Shown here in pieces: positions 1-9,287 of a DNA stretch of 64,000 nucleotides. Under the pieces are notes generated by a model, which did no database searches, had not been told where the DNA came from, and saw only the letters and a program-made list of their open reading frames with translations. Origin of the DNA: Neostapfia colusana (Eukaryota > Streptophyta > Magnoliopsida > Poales > Poaceae); assembly GCA_030760725.1 (NCBI GenBank), contig JASWHV010000008.1, positions 51,125,671 through 51,189,670 of the forward strand. Direction: 5' to 3'. A program made the translations under genes and the position numbers. The stretch's first letter is position 1. Every line of letters begins with the position of its first letter.

Positions 1-735
1 AAAGGTATTCAAGATAAATTCATGAGGAAGTGGTATCTATTTAGGATCAACCCCAGCGTCAATAAATTGGTTAATCGGTAAAGATACATGGATTTGGTGT
101 CTCGCCCAAGAAAGAGACCCAAGTCCTAATAACCCTGCTAAGTGGTGATTCAACATGGATTCTACATCTTGGAACCAGGCCAATTTGGGAGCGGCTTTGT
201 GATAATGGAACCAACCAGCAAAAAGCATGAACAATGCGAAAATCAATGCACCAATTGCGGTACAATAGAGTGGTAACTCACTAGTTATTCCAGATGCTCG
301 CCGAATCTGAAAAAGAACCGGAGGTTATTTAGATTCCTCGGAAACCCCCGCCTACATCACCATTCAAAATTTCTTGCCCTACTATAGGCCAAACTACCTG
401 AGCACTGGGTCCAATGTGAGTAGGATCGCTTAGCCATGCTTCATAATTGGAAAACGGACACCATGGAAGTACATGCCACTCAACCAAAGAAAGATAATGG
501 AGAGTTGACCGAAATGAGCACTAAAGATTTTTTGAGAGATCTCCTCCAAATCACCTGTATGACTATCGAAATTGTGAGAATCAGCATGTAGGTTCCAGAT
601 CCAAGTGGTAGTATCGAGGCCCTTAGCTATTGTTTTTGAGAAATGCCCGGGTCTGTCCCATTCCTCAAAAGATGTTTTTACAGGATCCCTATCCATAACA
701 ATTTTAACTTCTGGTTTCGGCGAACGAATAATCAT
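1..735 (-). pseudogene. psaA: psaA 5' part, decayed plastid copy
   Basis: This is the N-terminal part of photosystem I P700 apoprotein A1, a thylakoid chlorophyll-binding membrane protein. The start is at 733-735, reading MIIRSPKPEVK and followed by motifs such as HTGDLEEIS and [18 protein letters not shown] one-base deletion near 447 shifts the frame just before the [10 protein letters not shown] stretch. Later parts (GWFHYHKAAPKLAWFQDVE, LNHHLAGLLGLGSLSW) appear in other frames down to base 1. The gene normally encodes about 750 residues, so about a third is present and the rest lies left of the window. It cannot make a working protein. Confidence 0.95.
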
Positions 736-1371
736 TAAGTCCTCTTTCCGGACAAGACATACAAAGAGACCCACCAACTGTCTTTTTAGTGAATCTTTGA
801 AGGATAGATATTATGATTAGTCCTTTTCTTTACTATCTACCGCCCTTCTATTTTTTTAGTTATTCACTAGAGCAATTATATATTAAATTCGATCTGTGGC
901 AAGTGTTCGGATCTATTATGACATAAGGATTAGGTGCCTAACGGACATTGATTATCCTGGACAATTATTTCCCGACGTAACAAAAAAGATTTTTTTTGTT
1001 TACGTTTTTATTTAAGAAGCTAGTGTATTTTTTAGGTATAAATAAGCCCTACACCTACTTTCCTTGAGCGAGCATAATATAAATATTTTTATTCAATTCC
1101 AAACTCCAAGAAACTCATTAGAATTATTTTAAAAAATTGTCCTTTAGATAGGAATATTTAGATTGCCCCATTTTATTTACTTTATTACCTCTGTTCTAGA
1201 ACCTATCCCTATTGTTTATCCTTATGAAATATGATATAAAATCGAAATGATATAAAATCGAAGGTAGAAGAAAGGGATATAATGAAATTCTTGATTCGAT
1301 CTTCCTACCAAAATTATTTGACTAATGGATCAACAATCAAACCGCCCATCTTATGAAAATGAAGAGTATTC
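736..1371. other. psaA-ycf3 plastid spacer
   Basis: AT-rich sequence with no credible gene lies between the psaA start and the ycf3 3' end. Its size and position fit the plastome spacer between these neighbours. A short direct repeat (atgatataaaatcgaa) occurs near 1230-1260. Confidence 0.7.
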
Positions 1372-1545
1372 TTATTCAAATTCAAAGCACTTCGTAATCT
1401 TCAACCAGTTCTGTGCTTCAATATAATTTACCGGAGTAAGCGCTATAGCTTGTTTCAAATCTTCAGCAGCTTGATCAAACCAAGCTTGCGTCAATTTTCG
1501 AATCGCCCTGTAGAATGGCCAGTTGGAGATAGAATTCAGGTACTA
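1372..1545 (-). pseudogene. ycf3: ycf3 (pafI) exon 3 fragment
   Basis: ycf3 encodes a TPR-containing photosystem I assembly factor. The minus strand reads the C-terminal TPR segment, including AILQGDS, WFDQAAED, QAIALTPVNYIEAQNWLKI and FEFE before the stop at 1372-1374. A frameshift separates the AILQGDS part from the WFDQAAED part. Only the end of the last exon is present; the sequence joins the rps8 block at about 1545, a junction not found in the plastome. In plastomes ycf3 lies next to psaA in this same orientation, so psaA and ycf3 form one collinear block. Confidence 0.85.
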
Positions 1546-1557
1546 TAGACGGGGCCA

Positions 1558-1966
1558 CTACCATATATAACATAAGACTTCTCCCCCTTCTGTTTAGTCG
1601 AGCTTCTCGATCTGTAATTATACCTTGAGAAGTAGAAAGAATAGCAATTCCCATTCCGCCCAAAACCTTAGTAATTCCCTGATAGTTAGCATAAATTCGT
1701 AAGCCAGGTCGGCTGATACGCTTTAAAAAGGTTCTAGTTCTATATATTCCCTTTCTAGTCCTTCTCTTTTGATGTCGCAAAGTTAAAACCAAGAAATATT
1801 TGTTTCTTTCTTTATGTTTCCGAACACTTTCAATAAAACCCTCTCGCAGAAGTATTTTAACAATGTTTTCGATAATATTTATAGATACTACTCGAACAGT
1901 TCCTTTTTTACTCATGTATGCATTTTTTATAGAGGTTAGTAAATCAGCGATAGTGTCCTTGCCCAT
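1558..1966 (-). pseudogene. rps8: rps8, decayed plastid ribosomal protein S8 gene
   Basis: The start at 1964-1966 gives MGKDTIADLLTSIKNAYM. The frame stays open through the S8 core (LLREGFIESVRKH, RTFLKRISRPGLRIYANYQG, LGGMGIAILSTSQG). Close to the C-terminus, after DREARLNR, a small deletion shifts the frame. The original ending (GGEVLCYIW and its stop) is still readable in another frame and stops at 1558-1560. Length fits a plastid S8 of about 136 residues. Several substitutions against the conserved sequence also show relaxed selection. The order rps8, rpl14, rpl16 on one strand is that of the plastid ribosomal protein operon. Confidence 0.93.
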
Positions 1967-2094
1967 AAGACTCTAATTCTAGGTTCCTCCTAATTTTTAG
2001 ATAATCAACATATTTTCTTTTTTGGATTTTAAAGTATATATGTAAAACACAATCCGCTAATTTTTTCTTTGATCTATATCTCATCTACTAGTAT
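1967..2094. other. rps8-rpl14 plastid spacer
   Basis: AT-rich spacer without open frames of interest, consistent with the plastome spacer between rps8 and rpl14. Confidence 0.6.
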
Positions 2095-2466
2095 TTATAA
2101 TACGTCAGGAGCTAATGAAACTATTTTAATAAAATTCAATTCTCTCAATTCCTCGACAATTGCGCCAAAAACTCAAGTTCCTTTTGGATTTCTTTTTTGA
2201 TCAATGATAACTGCTGCATTGTCATCATAGCATATTATTATACCGTCTTTACATTTGAATTCTTTAGATGTACGTACAATTACAGCTTGAATTACTTCGG
2301 ATCTTTCTAGAGGCATTTGGAGCACTGCGTCTTTGATTACAGCAACAATAACATCACCAATACGAGCATATCGCTGATTACCAGCAGCTCCTATGACTCG
2401 AATACACATCAATTTTCGAGCTCCACTGTTATCTGCTACATTGAAAAGGGTCCGAGGTTGAATCAT
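2095..2466 (-). pseudogene. rpl14: rpl14 with premature stop, plastid copy
   Basis: This copy of the plastid 50S protein L14 starts at 2464-2466 (MIQPRTLFNVADNSGARK). It runs through GDVIVAVIKDAV and NAAVIIDQKRNPKGT to a TGA at 2173-2175. Past that stop the same frame continues with VFGAIVEELRELN and SLAPDVL to the normal stop at 2095-2097. The full length is 123 codons, the family size. The TGA stands where L14 has Arg, so a CGA to TGA change (a C-to-T transition) explains the break. It is otherwise collinear. Confidence 0.95.
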
Positions 2467-2579
2467 ATTATTTGGATTTCAATTTGTTATTTCACTACAA
2501 AGGAATGAAAGATATATTGTCTCTCCAGAAGGAAAACCCGGGGTTTTTTATCTTCAATACTCCTTTTTTTTAGGGGGGT

Positions 2580-2978
2580 CTATATTTCTAATCTAAGAAA
2601 TTGGCTTCGTATGGGCATTTTAGTGGCAGCTATGGAGATAGCAGCTCTAGCTATAGTTTCAGATACTCCGCTCATTTCATAAAGTATTCGACCTGGTTTA
2701 ACAACGGCTACCCAATATTCGGGGGATCCCTTTCCTAAGCCCATACATGTTTCTGTGGATCTTAGTGTAACCGGTTTGTCGGGAAATGTACGTACCCATA
2801 GTTTTCCACCACAATGTGCATATCCTGTCATTGCTCTTTGTCCTGCTTCTATCTATCTTGTTGTAATCCAATTGGGTTCAAGTACTTAAAGAGCATATCT
2901 ACCAAAACAAATATGATTGCCTCGGTAGGATTTTTCCTTCATTCTTCCTCTATGTTGTTTTGGGGTTATAGTCGATGG
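2580..2978 (-). pseudogene. rpl16: rpl16 exon 2, decayed plastid copy
   Basis: The minus strand carries most of exon 2 of plastid L16. KQHRGRMKEKSYRG and CFGRYAL come first in one frame, then a frameshift and a 4-base duplication near 2850, then EAGQRAMTGYA, KLWVRTFPDKPVT, GKGSPEYWVAVVKPGRILYEM and KMPIRSQFLRLEI to the stop at 2580-2582. The first residues of exon 2 appear deleted. No group II intron or 9-bp exon 1 is seen upstream; instead the sequence joins an ndhD fragment at about 2978. That join does not exist in plastomes and marks a block boundary. Confidence 0.9.
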
Positions 2979-2979
2979 T

Positions 2980-3500
2980 TTTTTAAGAAAAAAATGGAAC
3001 CGCCTGCAGTATACAAAATAAACTTGGTAGCTGAATATAGATACCTTTTCCCCCACATGGATAAAAGTATGTAAACAGAAATTAATTCTAACTCCCACAT
3101 GATAAAAAAAGTAAAAGGTCTCGTGAAGAAAATAATCCTTTTTGGCCGCTATACATTGCTAGCATCAGGAAATAGAATAATCGCGAAATCCTGGTAATTG
3201 GCCAAGCCGCTAAAGTAGTGATATCAATAAAATAGATCCTAATGAAAGTCCATCGATTCCCAATCTCCAGTGGAAATCAAAAGAATATATCCATTTGAAA
3301 TCATCCCTTAATTGGATTAAGGGATCCTCTAATTGGAAATGATAACAGAATGCATAAGTCATTAGAAGGAATTCCAATAAACAAATAGATATAATATACC
3401 ACCTAACGATTTTGTTTCCTTTATGGGGTAAAAAGAAAATTAATGAACCTGCAAATACCGGCAAAACAACAAGTATTGTTAACCAAGGAAAATAACTCAT
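2980..3500 (-). pseudogene. ndhD: ndhD 5' part, decayed plastid copy
   Basis: ndhD encodes a membrane subunit of the plastid NDH complex. The start at 3498-3500 gives MSYFPWLTILVVLPVFAGS, then LIFFLPHKGNK and the FHWRLGIDGLSLGSILL motif. After a frameshift at about 3212, the minus strand still reads TTLAAWPIT, LFYFLMLAMYSGQKGLF, and further on SATKFILYTAGGSIFF before the join to rpl16. About 170 of roughly 500 codons are represented, with more frameshifts near 3090. The gene is truncated and non-functional here. Confidence 0.9.
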
Positions 3501-3619
3501 GATAAAGTAATAAAGACACGATACGTTTTGACCAGAAAAGCCCATGCTCGGTTATTTTGAGCACAGGCTCCTTAGTTAAAGAGGAATCATACGATTCAAG
3601 TGGAGTTTTTTGTAACGTA

Positions 3620-3688
3620 TCAATAAGATAGAGCCATGCTGCGGGTTGTTTCAGGCCCTAAATAAACGCAGACACTTAAAAATCTATT
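3620..3688 (-). pseudogene. psaC: psaC 3' end fragment
   Basis: Upstream of ndhD the minus strand reads the C-terminal end of the iron-sulfur protein PsaC (VYLGPETTRSMALSY in intact genes), here visible as LGPETTRSMALSY with small changes and the stop at 3620-3622. ndhD-psaC adjacency is the plastome small-single-copy order. The fragment is cut at about 3688, where ycf2 sequence begins. The cysteine motifs lie in the missing part. Confidence 0.8.
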
Positions 3689-4880
3689 GGGGACACCCGA
3701 TTTGTCAAAGGGATTGGTGACTTACCCATTTCATATAGCAATCCCTGATCAAAGAGAGAACAATATCCATTTAAAAACATTTCTAACGGATTCCTTGGTT
3801 CGGACCGATGAAGTAATGGCACTCGATTATTACCAACCCGACTGCAATCTTTTTCTGTCGGTAAGGATTGCACCAGAGCACCTTCTACTTCTAATAGGCC
3901 ATGAACTATAGATAGAGAAGAATCATTATGAGCGAGTCCATAAGAAGCGACCAACTTTTTCAACGGTTCCGGAGGAAGACCAAAATCTTGCGTGACCGGT
4001 CCGCCAGAAAAACTCAAAAGAGAAAGAAGTCTCGTTAATCTCCTCATGCTCGTTCCAAGTTCGAAGTACCGTTTGGCCAAAGAAAAAGCCGCTTTCTAAC
4101 ACGATTGCCTCTTTATATAGATAGATATAGGATCTATGGGGTTATTACTTAGAAGTCTATTTTGTACAAGATCCCCTCCTATCTAATAGAAAGGGGTCCT
4201 ATAATCCCGATCTGGTCTTATGTTGGCTCGCAAACCCCAAGTTTGTCTATGAAGAGCTAATCTAATTGTATTAGTTTCTATAATGGATTTCTTATGTTGA
4301 ATACTCATGGATAGGGCCTCATTGATAAGTGCTACAAGATCTAATGCACTAGAACTCGTGGTTATGGACCCGAATCCTATAGTATGGAACATCGTCTTTT
4401 ACAAGTAAAAACCCCTAGTACATGAAAGAATGAAAAGGTGATTTCGTTCTTGTGGAATAAGAAGCCCGCATACCTTAATGAAAGGAAAATAGGAATTTTT
4501 CGTTAGGTATTTGACCAAATAGGATTGTCCAGTTCCTATAGAACCTATCGCTAAAATATCCGATAGGGCTAAGCGAAACGAAAAGGGTTTTCCATGAGAT
4601 GGTAAATGAAAATGATTAGCCCCAGATGAGGTTTGGGAATAAGTGATTGTTCGATAATGAGCAAGGAATATACGTCTTTCTACTAAAGAGGATCTATTAA
4701 ACTCATAATTCATTAGATCCTTGTTAGCAATGTCAAGTAGGTATCATAAGTAAATGGATCCCTGTTGTTCAATCCTTTGATAACCAAGATCCTTCTTTGC
4801 TAAATAGAAATGATCACTATGAGTCATACTCAATAGAATTGGATCCATTCCAAATAGTGAGAATTAGGATTCTTGATCCC
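3689..4880 (-). pseudogene. ycf2: ycf2 remnant
   Basis: Several stretches match the plastid AAA-type protein Ycf2 but with large internal losses: LMNYEFNRSSLVERRIFLAH, QTSSGANHFHLPSHGKPF, IGTGQSYLVKYL (the Walker-A-like region), RLLIPQ-like and GFGSITTSSSALDLVALINE, ALHRQTW, then YFELGTSMRRLTRLL and HGLLEVEGALVQS. A deletion joins the part after SYFPFIKV to the LLIPQ part. Further upstream sequence (LLSMTHSDHF) reaches about 4880. Grass plastomes themselves keep only ycf2 remnants, so part of this decay may predate transfer to the nucleus. Confidence 0.85.
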
Positions 4881-5031
4881 TCTCAATCTATCTTTCAATT
4901 CGAGGATCTAGAGAGGTGTTTTCATAGTCATCTTCGAATATTTGCCATCTCCGAATATTGATTTCATTTTTCTATGATATGTATTTCTATATGAAAATTG
5001 GTTATTTACGATGTATGATGATCCCTGTTAA
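4881..5031. other. ycf2-trnI plastid spacer
   Basis: AT-rich plastid-type sequence between the ycf2 remnant and trnI-CAU. It may hold further decayed ycf2 sequence that I cannot assign with confidence. Confidence 0.5.
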
Positions 5032-5105
5032 GCATCCATGGATGAATGGTTAAAGCGCTCAACTCATAATTGGTAAATTTGCAGGTTCAGTTCCTGTTGG
5101 ATGCA
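5032..5105 (+). tRNA. trnI-CAU: trnI-CAU, plastid-derived copy
   Basis: The 74-bp sequence starts gcatccatgg and ends with the complementary tggatgca. It holds the CAU anticodon in ctcataa and a T-arm with ggttcagttcc. It lies between ycf2 and rpl23, as in plastomes. In the chloroplast the anticodon C is modified to lysidine so the tRNA reads AUA. A few substitutions are present (for example in the D- and T-arms). A plastid tRNA sitting in nuclear DNA is unlikely to be used. Confidence 0.9.
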
Positions 5106-5279
5106 CGCAAACGGGAATGTTCCATAAGTCTAGTGGAACAGGCTCTCTATCCATGGAATCTCATCCATCATCCATACATAACGAATTGGTATGGTATATT
5201 CATACCATAACATAAGAACAATAAGAACTCAAATTCTTATCAATACTGGAAATCAGAGCATAGGAGGGAAAGTCAATTT

Positions 5280-5560
5280 ATGGATGGAATCAAATACGCA
5301 GTATTTACAGAAAAAAGTCATCGTTTATTGGGAAAGAATCAATATACTTTTGATGTCGAATCGGGATTCACTAAGACAGAAATAAAGCACTGGGTAGAGC
5401 TCTTCTTCGGTGTTAAGGTAGTAGCTGTGAATAGCCATCGACTACCCGGAAAGGGTAGAACAATGGGACCTATTCTGGGGCATACAAGCATTACAGATGT
5501 ATTATCATTACCCTTCAACCGGGTTATTCTATTCCACTTATAGATAGAGAAAAGAACTAA
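5280..5560 (+). pseudogene. rpl23: rpl23 with frameshift, plastid copy
   Basis: ATG at 5280 reads MDGIKYAVFTEKSHRLLGKN, then ESGFTKTEIKHWVELFFGVK and VVAVNSHRLPGKG, in the family frame as far as GPILGHT. A small indel near 5494 then shifts the frame. The normal ending (LQPGYSIPL, DREKN) is readable in the other frame and stops at 5558-5560. Full length is about 93 codons, as in plastid L23. It is 18 bp upstream of rpl2, matching the plastid gene pair. Confidence 0.93.
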
Positions 5561-5578
5561 AGGAGAATACTTAATAGT

Positions 5579-7066
5579 ACGGCGAAACATTTATACAAAA
5601 CACCTATCCTGAGCACACGCAAGTGAACCATAGACAGGCAAGTGAAATCCAATCCACGAAATAAATTGATCCATAGACGGCACCGCTGTGGTAAAGGTCG
5701 TAATGCCATAGGAATCATTACCGCAGGGCATAGAGGGGGAGGTCATAAGCGCCTATACCGTAAAATCGATTTTCGACGGAATCAAAAAGACATATCTAGT
5801 AGAATCATAACCATAGAATACGACCCTAATCGAAATGCATACATTTGTCTCATACACTATATGGATGGTGAGAAGAGATATATTTTACATCCCAGAGGGG
5901 CTATAATTAAAGATACTATTATTTCTGGTACAAAAGTTCCAATATCAATGGGAAATGCCCTACCTTTGAGTGTGGTTTGAACTATTGATTTACGTAATTG
6001 GAAGTAACCAATTAGGTTTACGACGAAACCTAAAAATCGATCACTGATCCAATTTGACTACCTCTGCGGGATAGACCTCAACAGCAAACTGTTGAGTAAC
6101 GGCAGCGAGTGATTGAGTTTAGTAGTTCCTCATAGAAAATTATTGACTCTAGAGATATGGTAATATGGAGAAGACAAAATTGTTTGAAGCACGCACAGAA
6201 CCAGAAGCGCCCCTTGTTTCAAAGAGAGGAGGACGGGTTATTCACATTTAATTTGATGGTCAGGGGCGAATTGAAAGCTAAGTAGTGGTAATTAAGACCC
6301 CAGGTGAAAATAGGGATGTCTCCTACGTTACCCATAATATGTGGAAGTATCGACGTAATTTCATAGAGTCATTCGATCTGAATGCTACATGAAGAACATA
6401 AGCCAGATGATGGAACGCAGAAACCTAGGATGTAGAAGATCGTAACATGAGCGATTCGGCAGATTTGGATTCCTTTTCTATATATCCACTCATGTGGTAC
6501 TTCATCATATGATTCATATAAGATCCATCTATCTAGAGATCGTCATATACATCTAGAAAGTCGTATGCTTTGGAAGAAGCTTGTACAGTTTGGGAAGGGG
6601 TTTTTTGAGAAAAAAAAAAAGAAGAATCTACTTCAACTGATATGCCCTTAGGCACGGCCATACATAACATAGAAATCACACGTGGAAGGGGTGGGCAATT
6701 AGCTAGAGTAGCAGGTAATATAGCGAAACTGATTGTAAAAGAGGGTAAATTGGCCACTTTAAGATTACCATCTGGGGAGGTTAGTTTGGTATCCCAAAAC
6801 TACTTAGCAACAGTCGGGCAAGTGGGTAATGTTAGGGTGAACCAAAAAAGTTTGGGTAGAGCCGGATCTAAGTGTTGTCTAGGTAAACGCCCCGTAGTAA
6901 GAGGGGTAGTTATGAACCCTGTGGACCAACCCCATGGGGGCGGTGAAAAGAAAGCCCCCATTGGTAGAAAAAACCCACAACCCCTTTGGGTTATCCTGCG
7001 CTTGGAAGGAGAACTAGGAAAAGGAAAAAATATAGTGATAGTTTTATTTTTCATCGCCGTAAGTAA
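5579..7066 (+). pseudogene. rpl2: rpl2 with group II intron, plastid copy
   Basis: The gene begins with ACG at 5579-5581, the codon edited to AUG in grass chloroplasts (AKHLYKTPI follows). Exon 1 runs to about 5969, with an early stop near 5619 where KGTV should continue. It keeps KSNPRNKLIHRRHRCGKGRN and GAIIKDTIISGTKVPISMGN. A group II intron starts gtgtggtttga at 5970 and ends at about 6640. Exon 2 reads MPLGTAIHNIEITRGRGGQL and GSKCCLGKRPVVRGVVMNP. It frameshifts after IGRKNPQP, with the original end (HRRK) stopping at 7064-7066. Confidence 0.93.
5970..6640 (+). other. rpl2 group II intron remnant
   Basis: About 670 bp between the two rpl2 exons, starting with a GUGYG-type 5' end. The exon joins fit the plastid rpl2 intron. 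No intron-encoded protein is visible. Confidence 0.75.
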
Positions 7067-7111
7067 ATACGTAACTAGGAATATGGAAAATTGCATTGCA
7101 ATAATGCGACG

Positions 7112-7185
7112 GGCGAACGACGGGAATTGAACTCTCGCATGGTGGATTCACAATCCACTGTCTTGATCCACTTGGCTACATCTGC
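7112..7185 (-). tRNA. trnH-GUG: trnH-GUG, plastid-derived copy
   Basis: The minus strand reads gcagatgtagccaagtgg at the 5' end, the GUG anticodon within ggattgtgaatcc, and ends cgttcgcc. Its place between rpl2 and rps19 on the opposite strand is typical of grass and other monocot plastomes, where trnH lies inside the inverted repeat. The first stem has a G-to-A change (gcaga instead of gcgga), a sign of decay. Confidence 0.9.
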
Positions 7186-7315
7186 CCCTTATCCAGCTAA
7201 AGGATTTTCTCTTTTTTCCACTCATCATTATTCTATTCATTCTGACCTCCATACCTCGATCGAGATAGTGGACATAGGATGCCACTCTTTAGAATGAAAA
7301 AAGGATTAATCAGCT

Positions 7316-7594
7316 GTGACAGAAAAAGAAATCCTTTTGTAGCTCGTCATTTATTGACAAAAATCGAAAAGGTCAATATGAAGGAGGAGAAAGAAATAAT
7401 AGTAACGTGGTCCCGGGCATCTAGCATTTTACCCGCAATGGTTGGCCATACAATCGTGATTCATAATGGAAAGGAACATATACCTATTTACATAACAAAT
7501 CCTATGGTAGGTCGCAAATTGGGGGAATTCGTGCGTACTCAGCATTTCACGAGTTATGAAAGTGCACAAAAGGATACTAAAATCCCATCGTTAA
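7316..7594 (+). pseudogene. rps19: rps19 with frameshifts, plastid copy
   Basis: The likely original start is the GTG at 7316-7318, used by grass rps19. An indel follows, so the long frame reads NPFVARHLLTKIEKVNMKEE, then ITNPMVGRKLGEFVRTQHF and SYESAQKDTK. A one-base insertion near 7583 removes the normal RR-stop ending, which is still seen as taa at 7592-7594. The family length is 93 residues. Sequence after it (to about 7650) fits the rps19-psbA side of the IR/LSC boundary. Confidence 0.92.
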
Positions 7595-7654
7595 CTAAAT
7601 TCGGAATAGAAAGATTTAGAATAAACAAAGAAATACCCAATATCCTGTAAGAGC

Positions 7655-8370
7655 GATAAGTTTGATAACTTTCAGTGTCTCGCGAACCAATATGAGATCG
7701 ATCAAATGAAATCAGTTACATATGGTTCTGCTGTCAGAATCCTTTATTAGCTCTCACTTAGCGTTTATAATTGGGATGCTTGGCAGGTATCAGACCATCC
7801 CATGATTGATCACTGGAAGCTAACTAATAAAACATTAAGATACGTGCAAGGCACAAAAAGCCTCATGTTAACATATAGTAGATCAAATTCACTCAAGGTA
7901 GTGGGATATTCAAACTCAAATTTTGCGGTTGTGTGGATACTATGAAATCCACATCAATTTATATATTCACCCTCGCAAATATAGCTATCTCATGCGAAAG
8001 CTCCAAACAAACCGTCACTGCATCGTAAATAATGCATGCCAAGTTTGTGCCTTGTTATGAGGCCACCGGGTAGGCTTTATGGATTTAAGAAATTTTTACC
8101 TGCTCTTACAGTGTTTGACAACATTGAAAAAACACTGAAGTTATACTATGATAATGAGCCACCAATATTATACACTCACAACAACAAGTTGAGTAGTGCT
8201 GACAAAGACATCGACATTAAGATTTATGTTGTGAAATAAAAAATGCAGATCATACTATTAGTCTTGAGTAGTACGAAGCGAAAGCTTACTGGTCCGTTTA
8301 TAAAAGATCTTTCACCCAGTGTGTTCAAAGAACACGTAGCCGACATGGGATTAAGGGAGAGCCTATGATC
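7655..8370 (+). pseudogene. Ty1/copia pol 3' fragment (RT end and RNase H)
   Basis: Broken frames read the end of a copia polyprotein: NQYEIDQMKSVTYGSAVR, MLGRYQ-like, then HWKLTNKTLRYVQGTKSLML, VVGYSNSNFA (the RNase H SDADxAG region), STSIYIFTLAN, ISW.SSKQTVTASS, LYYDNEPPILYTHNNKL, DIKIYVVK and GLPP..FKEHVADMGLRES. Several frameshifts and stops interrupt it. It abuts the plastid insertion at about 7650 and is cut before the Gypsy LTR at 8471. No LTR is recognised. It is a different element from the copia at 46955. Confidence 0.8.
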
Positions 8371-8470
8371 ACATAGATACTCTGGGGTCAACTAAGAATA
8401 AGGTTATTTCTAAGTGCAAGATTGATTGTGGTCGTCGAGTCAAATAGTGCGTAATTAGATACTCTGAAGT
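8371..8470. other. Unassigned flank between copia remnant and Gypsy LTR
   Basis: About 100 bp, possibly copia 3' sequence. The last five bases, gaagt, are the candidate 5' target duplication of the Gypsy element. Confidence 0.4.
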
Positions 8471-8549
8471 TGTCGGTATCCTGCATACCGGGTACCCCCG
8501 CGTGGAGGGTTGAAGATAACCCAAGCCCCGCCTCCCTGCTGAGACGGGC

Positions 8550-8850
8550 CACTACAAGAATCTGCAATATTGTAGTGTGCTCGAAGCACACGAAAATATA
8601 CGAAAAACCCACAAAAATAGTTATTTTCGTGGGCCCAGGGCTTATTTTCGTGAGTCTCAGGCCCACGAAAACAATCTATCAAAAATAATATTATTTTTTG
8701 TGGGTGGCCCACGAAAATAAAGCTATTTTCGTCGGCCGCTTCTAACTCACGAAAATAACTATTTTCGTGGGCTAGTTTGTGGCCCACAAAAATACTTGGG
8801 CACTATTTTTGTGGGCTACAAGTTGGCCCACGAAAATACATGAAATTGTT
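8550..8850. repeat. CACTA1 left TIR and subterminal repeats
   Basis: After the CACTACAAGAA end come about ten copies of a cccacgaaaata / tattttcgtggg motif in both orientations, many as short inverted pairs. In CACTA elements such motifs are the binding sites of the TNPA-type accessory protein. Confidence 0.88.
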
Positions 8851-9287
8851 ATGAAAAAAAAATATGCTTATAATTTCGTTTCGAGCACATAAATGAACAG
8901 AATAAATGAGCACAAAAAATGCTTATTGTTCTGTATTCTCGGTGATTCCTTCAATGATAAAAGAAGGATAATATTATTTGAATAGAACACCTTATTAAAT
9001 CAAGATATTCCAAGTCCTAATTTCTCGGACACTTGTAGAGCAATTGCTGGCTAATACTGCCATTATCAAGCAAAATTATATTTATCTACTGGATGAGCAA
9101 CCAACCTATATAAAAACGGAATGCGCTTCCATCAAAATAAATAATGGGTGCCTCAGCTTCCAAGAGTATAAAGAAATGTCAACTAAAATTTCAGTAATCA
9201 TCAACCATTACTAGTTCAGCAAAGAAGGAATAATCACCTTCTATGAGTAGAGAGCAGGTGATTTTTTTAAGTATTTTGGTGAGCAAG
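8851..9287. other. AT-rich CACTA1 interior, nothing recognised
   Basis: AT-rich sequence without a recognisable gene, between the subterminal repeats and LTR A. Confidence 0.4.

Larger units (their letters stand above)
1..7650. other. Composite nuclear insertion of plastid DNA (NUPT)
   Basis: The stretch reads as chloroplast DNA in four blocks: psaA-ycf3 (about 1-1545), rps8-rpl14-rpl16 (about 1545-2978), ndhD-psaC (about 2980-3688) and ycf2-trnI-rpl23-rpl2-trnH-rps19 (about 3689-7650). Each block keeps plastome order internally, but the blocks come from distant places (two from the large single copy, one from the small single copy, one from an inverted repeat). Every protein gene is broken by truncation, frameshift or stop, so this is not functional plastid DNA. 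The last block has the gene order and orientation of the grass IRa end at the psbA-side boundary. The left end lies outside the window; the right end meets a copia fragment at about 7650. Confidence 0.93.

Noticed and set aside
1..7650. Functional chloroplast genes or a real plastome contig
   Set aside because: Every protein gene is truncated, frameshifted or carries a stop, the block order is not a plastome order, and nuclear retroelements follow directly.
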